64,000 nt of DNA from Lumnitzera littorea (Eukaryota; Streptophyta; Magnoliopsida; Myrtales; Combretaceae), in the NCBI GenBank assembly GCA_024138015.1, contig JAMXBB010000004.1, positions 113,766,685 to 113,830,684 on the forward strand, in the 5' to 3' direction. This document shows, one piece after another, positions 63,206 through 64,000 of the stretch. The position numbers and the translations under genes were made by a program. The notes under the pieces are model-generated. The model searched no databases, had not been told where the DNA came from, and saw only the letters and a list, made by a program, of their open reading frames with translations. The number at the start of each line of letters is the position of its first letter. Within the stretch, counting starts at the first letter, position 1.

Positions 63206-63208
<3 letters not shown>

Positions 63209-63391
63209 TGATGGTTCTAACTTTTTATGTAAATTTTAACTTAAACTTTAATTGGATTGTTTACTTCAAAACAAGGAGTTATGAATGTTTTGTGTAAATC
63301 ATATCTATGATAGACACTATAAGGTCAGTTATTATCATAGGTTAGTCTATATAGTGAGACTGATACGACTTTGCGACTTCGAAGCATAATA

Positions 63392-64000
63392 TCGAGTTAA
63401 GCAAATTCAGGCCAACATAGAGATTTGTTAAGGTAATGTCTTGAATTTAAATAAGATTAATGCTTTAGAGTAGAAATAAATGATTCACTAATTACTTTGG
63501 CTTCCTTCATTTCTATGTAAAGATCATTTCCTTCATAAGTGTATTCACCTATTCCGCCAAATTTCAATACACCCTTATAATTTTAAAAACGTTGTTAATC
63601 AATTTCATAATAAGTATTATTTTACTTTGCGAAAATAGTCCTAGTTTTCTATAACTATAATAAGGGGCCAAAAGATCTATTTTTCGTATCTTGTTTCAAA
63701 TATAGATAATTTTATAATAATAGATTGGATAGTGTTTGGGAGAACAAAAATCGATGTAGACTTATTAGAGAAATTGAGTGGTTTATGATTGTATAAGAAA
63801 TACTATGTCATTGCATTTACATAAGAGTGGATTGATTCAGTCCTAAGCATGTGTTTTTCATCATTGTTCTTTTAGGTTTTCTATAAATATTCTATATATC
63901 TATCTTTCTTATTTTAATTTTGTATCTCTTATAATAGTGTGTCATACGATCCATAATAAACCTACCCCTCCAGCCCACCTCGATCCCCATCCAATGCCCC
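63392..64000. other. AT-rich DNA to the window edge
   Basis: No gene or repeat terminus recognised. The last ~40 bases become pyrimidine- and C-rich (CCTACCCCTCCAGCCCACC), which may be the start of a different element beyond the window. Confidence 0.4.

Larger units (their letters stand above)
60406..63391 (+). mobile_element. Second copy of the 3.1 kb LTR, inverted
   Basis: Homologous over its length to the reverse complement of 28995-32100. It starts TGTAAAATTTAGGG (TGTAAACCCCAC in the other) and shares TAGAAATATTAGTAAAA, AGTAAATTCAGTACACTAAT and GAAGAGGTCATG. It ends CTTCGAAGCATAATA where the other has CTTCGGGGCGTGACA. Flanking pentamers (TAATA, TCGAG) do not match and no primer-binding site follows, so it is a truncated or old solo LTR. 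It is visibly more decayed than the other copy and carries an extra TA-rich expansion (63168-63205). Confidence 0.82.

Overview
The window is plant nuclear DNA, most likely from a eudicot. It is strongly AT-rich. It holds two intron-containing plant genes, and the rest is dominated by decayed plant transposable elements (Copia, large-LTR Ty3-like, hAT and Mutator-like). No bacterial operon, CRISPR array, rRNA or convincing tRNA was seen. The species cannot be told from the sequence.

Layout. 1-2350: AT-rich flank with a diverged ~560 bp segment present twice in direct orientation. 2594-5142 (+): an ARMADILLO REPEAT ONLY (ARO)-like gene, two exons, 611 aa. 5143-9391: its 3' flank, with another diverged direct duplication. 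9397-14167 (-): a complete but dead Copia element with TA...TA LTR ends and a perfect 5-bp target duplication. 14173-22260: AT-rich repeat debris, including a 705 bp hAT-type non-autonomous element and a possible Tat/Athila-like LTR with a primer-binding site. 22270-35400 (-): the most structured repeat block, with a Mutator-like (MULE) transposase remnant followed on the same strand by a plant mobile domain (PMD) remnant. The PMD frame is split by a 5.5 kb hAT element and by a 3.1 kb solo LTR with a perfect TGATG duplication. 36416-36915: a second short hAT-type element. 40007-41374 (-): an R2R3-MYB gene with the classic three-exon structure. 43091-58240: MITE-like and solo-LTR-like repeats and long AT-rich spacers. 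58242-60405 (+): a second, much older Copia remnant, cut off by a second copy (60406-63391) of the 3.1 kb LTR in inverted orientation.

Working genes. Only the ARO-like gene and the MYB gene look intact. They are ~35 kb apart and nothing links them functionally. ARO proteins are associated with polarised cell growth. MYBs of the MYB61/MYB86 type are transcription factors of carbon allocation and cell-wall programmes. The transposon coding regions all carry stops and frameshifts and are annotated as pseudogenes.

The best candidate for something unusual is the nested block at 22-35 kb, where removing two insertions together with one copy of each target duplication rejoins the PMD reading frame. 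The non-canonical Copia ends, the inverted pairs of solo LTRs around and downstream of the MYB gene, and the gene-flanking segmental duplications also deserve a look. I found no clear evidence of a wholly new biological system.
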